Assembly: GCA_041166745.1 (NCBI GenBank)
Contig: JBEEGH010000005.1
Location: 1 to 64,000 of the forward strand
Origin: DASUCS01 sp041166745
GTDB taxonomy: Bacteria; Actinomycetota; Acidimicrobiia; Acidimicrobiales; JACDCH01
Length of the DNA: 64,000 nucleotides
Direction: 5' to 3'
Positions 59,403 through 64,000 of the stretch are shown here, piece after piece. The position numbers and the translations under genes are program-made. Positions within the stretch are counted from its first letter, which is position 1, and every line of letters starts with the position of its first letter. The notes under the pieces are model-generated. The model saw only the letters and a program-made list of their open reading frames with translations, was not told where the DNA came from and searched no databases.

Positions 59403-60761
59403 ATGCCGGAGCGAATCGACGCGGACGTGTGTGTCGTCGGTGCTGGCTACGCGGGGCTGACGGCAGCCCACCGGCTCCGCCAAGGTGGGAAGTCGGTCGT
59501 TGTACTGGAAGCGCGTGACCGCGTCGGCGGCCGGATCTGGACACACCAACTCGCCGACGGGTCGGCGGTCGACCGCGGGGGCGGGTGGCTCGGCCCGAAG
59601 CATGACGCGATCTTCGGCCTCGCCGGCGAGATGGGCGTATCCACCTACAAGACGTACGTGAAGGGCGCGCACCTCCTGGTCGGTGAGGGACGAACGCGGC
59701 GTTACACGGGACTCATCCCGAAGATCAGCCCGTTGGCCATCATCACCCTCGCGTTGGCGCAGATGAAGATCAATCGGATGGCCAGACAACTCCCACTGGA
59801 GGCGCCGTGGACCGCGAAGCGCGCCGAGGAGTGGGATGCACGCACGGTGGCGTGGTGGCTCGAGCGCTCAGGGGTCCGCACCACGATCGCGCGTGATCTT
59901 TTCGAGACCGCGGTGCGCGGCTGCATGACTGGTGACCTGAACGAGGTCTCGCTGCTCCACCTGCTCTTCTTGGCGCGTGGCCACGGCAGTATCAACACGT
60001 TGTTCTCCATCGAAAACGGTGCCCAGGAGAACCTCGTCCACGGTGGCGCGGGCTCGATCGCCCGACGAGTCGCTGATGCACTGGGAGACGCCGTGCGTTT
60101 GAACACGCCGGTCAGGTCGATCTCGCAGCGCAACGATCACGTCGTCGTCAATGCCGGCGACGTCGAGGTGTCCGCTCGGGAAGCAGTCGTGACCGTGCCG
60201 CCTGCGCTCGTCCTCGACATCGAGTTCGATCCCGTGCTTCCTGACGACCGGGTCACGCTGTACCGCAATGCGGTTGGCGGTCCGGAGACGAAGACCCTCG
60301 TGGTCTACGACGAACCGTTTTGGCGGGCCGACGGTTTCAGCGGGCAGTCCTCCGAACCAAACTCGGCCTCGGAGGTCACGCTCGACGCGTCGCCGGGCTC
60401 GGGGAACCCTGGCGTCATCGCGTCGTTCACGTTCGGACGCGTGGCCAAACACATCGACGCGCTCGACGTGACCGAGCGCCGAACGGCCGTGCTCGACGCG
60501 CTGACCACGCGTTTCGGGCCCCGCGCCGCGACACCTGTCGACTTCATCGAGACGGCGTGGTGGAAGGAGGAGTGGACGCGCGGTTGCTCGATGGCGCATC
60601 TGCCGCCGGGGATCCTCACACGATACGGATCGCTGTATCGCCAGCCGTTCGGACGTGTTCATTGGGCCGGAACGGAAACCGCGACCACCTCGCATGGTGC
60701 GATCGATGGCGCCGTCCGGTCGGGGGAGCGCGCCGCCATCGAGATCCTGGACCGCGCCTAG
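59403..60761 (+). CDS. Flavin-containing amine oxidase-like protein
   Basis: 452 residues from ATG 59403. The FAD motif CVVGAGYAGLTAAHRLRQGG, RVGGRIWTH and VDRGGGWLGP at the N-terminus, and the C-terminal VHWAGTETATTSHGAIDGAV, are typical of the monoamine oxidase/phytoene desaturase superfamily. The absence of a signal peptide indicates a cytosolic enzyme oxidising an amine or a related substrate, probably with O2. It is followed by a DedA gene after 18 bp, perhaps in one unit. Confidence 0.85.
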   Translation: MPERIDADVCVVGAGYAGLTAAHRLRQGGKSVVVLEARDRVGGRIWTHQLADGSAVDRGGGWLGPKHDAIFGLAGEMGVSTYKTYVKGAHLLVGEGRTRRYTGLIPKISPLAIITLALAQMKINRMARQLPLEAPWTAKRAEEWDARTVAWWLERSGVRTTIARDLFETAVRGCMTGDLNEVSLLHLLFLARGHGSINTLFSIENGAQENLVHGGAGSIARRVADALGDAVRLNTPVRSISQRNDHVVVNAGDVEVSAREAVVTVPPALVLDIEFDPVLPDDRVTLYRNAVGGPETKTLVVYDEPFWRADGFSGQSSEPNSASEVTLDASPGSGNPGVIASFTFGRVAKHIDALDVTERRTAVLDALTTRFGPRAATPVDFIETAWWKEEWTRGCSMAHLPPGILTRYGSLYRQPFGRVHWAGTETATTSHGAIDGAVRSGERAAIEILDRA

Positions 60762-60779
60762 AACGCACGATCTCTCGCT

Positions 60780-61403
60780 GTGTTACAAACCCTTCTCGAC
60801 GCCATCCCGTCCGACGTCGGTCCGTGGATCTACGTGGTGGTCTTCTTCGCGGCCGCGTCGGAGTCGGCGTTGTTCCTCGGCCTCGTCGTGCCTGGCGAGA
60901 CGGTGCTGCTGGTTGCCGGCGTGCTGGCATCGCGCGGCCAGGGCCAACTCGTTCCGTACATGCTCGCGGCCGTTGCGGGCGCGATTGCGGGGGACTCGAT
61001 CGGCTACGAGCTGGGCCGTCACTTCGGACCTCGGTTGCGGCGCAGTGCCCTTGGGCGGCGCGTTGGCGAAAAACGGTGGGATCGGGCCGAGCACTACCTA
61101 CAGACCAAAGGGGGGCGCGCCATCTTCTTCGGACGTTGGCTGGCGGTCGTGCGCGCCGTCGTGCCCGCGCTCGCCGGACAGGCCCGCATGCCCTACCGGC
61201 GCTTTCTGTTGTGGAACATGGCCGGCGCCGTGCCCCTCGGGGTGTTGCACGTGGGGCTCGGCTACATCGCCGGTCAGAGCTACTCGACCGTCGAGCGCTA
61301 TTTGAAGGTCGGTCACTGGGCGTTGCTCGGGGTGGTCGTCGCGATCGGCGGGATCGTCTACTGGCGACACCGCCGAACTGCGGATCGTTCAGGCGACTCG
61401 TGA
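60780..61403 (+). CDS. DedA-family membrane protein
   Basis: 207 residues from GTG 60780. It has several hydrophobic segments: WIYVVVFFAAASESALFLGL, VLLVAGVLASRGQ and VPLGVLHVGLGYIAG. The conserved family region is present as VPGETVLLVAG, GDSIGYELGRHFG and FFGRWLAVVRAVVPALAGQA. DedA proteins are membrane proteins proposed to be lipid scramblases or flippases needed for envelope homeostasis. The last 15 bp overlap the end of the GGDEF gene on the other strand. Confidence 0.9.
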   Translation: MLQTLLDAIPSDVGPWIYVVVFFAAASESALFLGLVVPGETVLLVAGVLASRGQGQLVPYMLAAVAGAIAGDSIGYELGRHFGPRLRRSALGRRVGEKRWDRAEHYLQTKGGRAIFFGRWLAVVRAVVPALAGQARMPYRRFLLWNMAGAVPLGVLHVGLGYIAGQSYSTVERYLKVGHWALLGVVVAIGGIVYWRHRRTADRSGDS

Positions 61404-62326
61404 CGCCAACTGCTCGACGCAATTCCGGCCGAGCTCCTTGGCTTGGTACAGGGCTTCGTCTGCCTCCTTGAGAACGCCACTCACCGACCCGGTGCGGCCT
61501 GGGTCCAGCACCGCGACCCCAGCGCTGATGGTGAGCACACCGAGTGGACTGTCGACATGCGGAATCTGGAGCTGTTCCAGGCCGAGTCGCATCCGCTCGA
61601 CCGCCAGTCTTCCGCTCGCAAGGGACTGTTCCGGGAAGACGCACAAGAACTCGTCGCCGCCGTACCGGTAGAGCGCGTCTCCACCTCGAGCCTGGAGTGT
61701 GAGCTGGGCGACGACACTCTGGAGTATTCGGTCGCCTTCCGGATGGCCGTAGGTGTCGTTGTACGACTTGAAGTAATCGACGTCGATCAGAGCCATGCAA
61801 TAGCGGTGCCCGTAGCGCGTCACTCGGGCGTCGAGTTGGTCGAGATCCTCCTCGAGCGCTCGGCGATTGCCGACACCCGTCAGAGGGTCGCGACGGGCGA
61901 TGGCAATGAGCTCGTCGTTGGCCATCGCGAGTTCGCTGCGTTGCTGCTCGAGCTCGCGGTGCAACGACGTGACCCGGTCGGCGGCGATCAGACGCACCCG
62001 GAGGTCGTCGGGATCCAGCGGCTTGACGAGATAGTCGTCGGCGCCCGCGCTCATGCCTTCCAGGATCTCGTCGAGAGCACCTCGCGCGGTGACCATGATG
62101 AAGTAGGTGTAGTTGCCAGATGCATCGCAGCGAATGCGGTGGCACAGCTCCAACCCGGTCATGCCCGGCATCATCCAATCGCTCATCACGACGTCGGGCC
62201 TCAGTGATTGGAAGGCGTTCCAGGCTTCGGTGCCATTGACCGCGGCGTGACACTCGTGACCGAGGCTACGCAAGGCCATGTGCGCGATGAGTCGCGACGT
62301 CGCACCATCGTCAGCGATCAGGATCT

Positions 62327-62330
<4 letters not shown>
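61389..62330 (-). CDS. Receiver-GGDEF diguanylate cyclase (PleD-like)
   Basis: 313 residues from ATG 62330, overlapping the kinase stop (ATGA). The receiver (about 1-120) has KILIADDGATSRLIAHMALR, the phospho-Asp in MSDWMMPG and KPLDPDD. A coiled linker leads to the GGDEF domain: DPLTGVGNRRAL, GHPEGDRILQSV and YRYGGDEFLCVF, fully canonical. It makes cyclic-di-GMP when phosphorylated by the neighbouring hybrid kinase, the natural partner. Confidence 0.9.

Positions 62331-64000
<1,670 letters not shown>

Noticed and set aside
60616..62253. 545-codon reverse-strand frame over the DedA and GGDEF genes
   Set aside because: Arg/Pro-rich composition and full overlap with genes that have clear motifs; it is a GC-rich shadow frame.

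Overview
This is a GC-rich, gene-dense stretch of chromosome from an actinobacterium. Evidence for this: many GTG starts and 4-bp GTGA/ATGA overlaps; three copies of the mycothiol-dependent maleylpyruvate-isomerase/DinB-like family; a DevR/DevS-type two-component pair; six TetR regulators; class III nucleotide cyclases fused to other domains; and an LAxTG-type sorting tail. The mix resembles environmental Acidimicrobiia, but that placement is inference. No ribosomal RNA, CRISPR array or replication origin was seen.

Layout. 1-11.2 kb: small metabolic genes (DHFR-like, sulfotransferase-like, GNAT, aminoglycoside-phosphotransferase-like), a TetR-linked methyltransferase followed by a hydrolase-glycosyltransferase fusion, a dienelactone hydrolase, and an ArsR/SRPBCC/DinB-like operon with a leaderless promoter. 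11.4-18.3 kb: small conserved proteins, tRNA-Lys and tRNA-His, a beta-propeller protein, a putative oxygenase/methyltransferase pair, a cyclase and a Gfo/Idh/MocA oxidoreductase, ending in a secreted protein with two strong hairpins. 18.4-23.0 kb: a decayed integrated element in tRNA-Arg(TCT), bounded by a 43/42-nt repeat of the tRNA 3' half. It holds a three-gene operon (TIGR04255-like plus two unrecognised proteins), a tyrosine integrase with three frameshifts and no N-terminus, an IS3 fragment and a frameshifted cytochrome-c lipoprotein.

23.1-28.2 kb: a TetR-repressed operon (ABC ATPase, permease, methyltransferase, frameshifted adenosine deaminase) with a clear promoter and two palindromic operators. 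28.3-44.2 kb: signalling and regulation (cyclase-ATPase-TPR protein, hydrolase-cyclase fusion, ATPase-TPR protein, cNMP-binding reductase, GAF-GGDEF-EAL protein), a sortase-tailed CocE-type hydrolase and a TetR-SDR pair. 44.4-54.4 kb: DHFR-like and methyltransferase genes, a MerR-PAS-PAS-GAF sensor, a tautomerase/DinB-like/LuxR operon, and two convergent phosphohistidine-swivel proteins with a TetR. 54.4-64 kb: arylamine N-acetyltransferase, lipoprotein, ferredoxin, membrane J-protein, divergent devR/devS-like genes, a two-TM protein, amine oxidase-like flavoprotein, DedA protein, and the start of a phosphorelay (hybrid kinase plus PleD-like GGDEF regulator) cut by the window edge.

Themes. 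(1) DevR-type control: two near-consensus boxes precede a PNPOx-family gene and a two-TM membrane protein. (2) Cyclic-nucleotide signalling: three class III cyclases and a cNMP-binding flavoprotein. (3) The best candidates for something undescribed are the TIGR04255-containing operon inside the tRNA-Arg element and the paired stand-alone swivel-domain proteins that lack an ATP-grasp partner.
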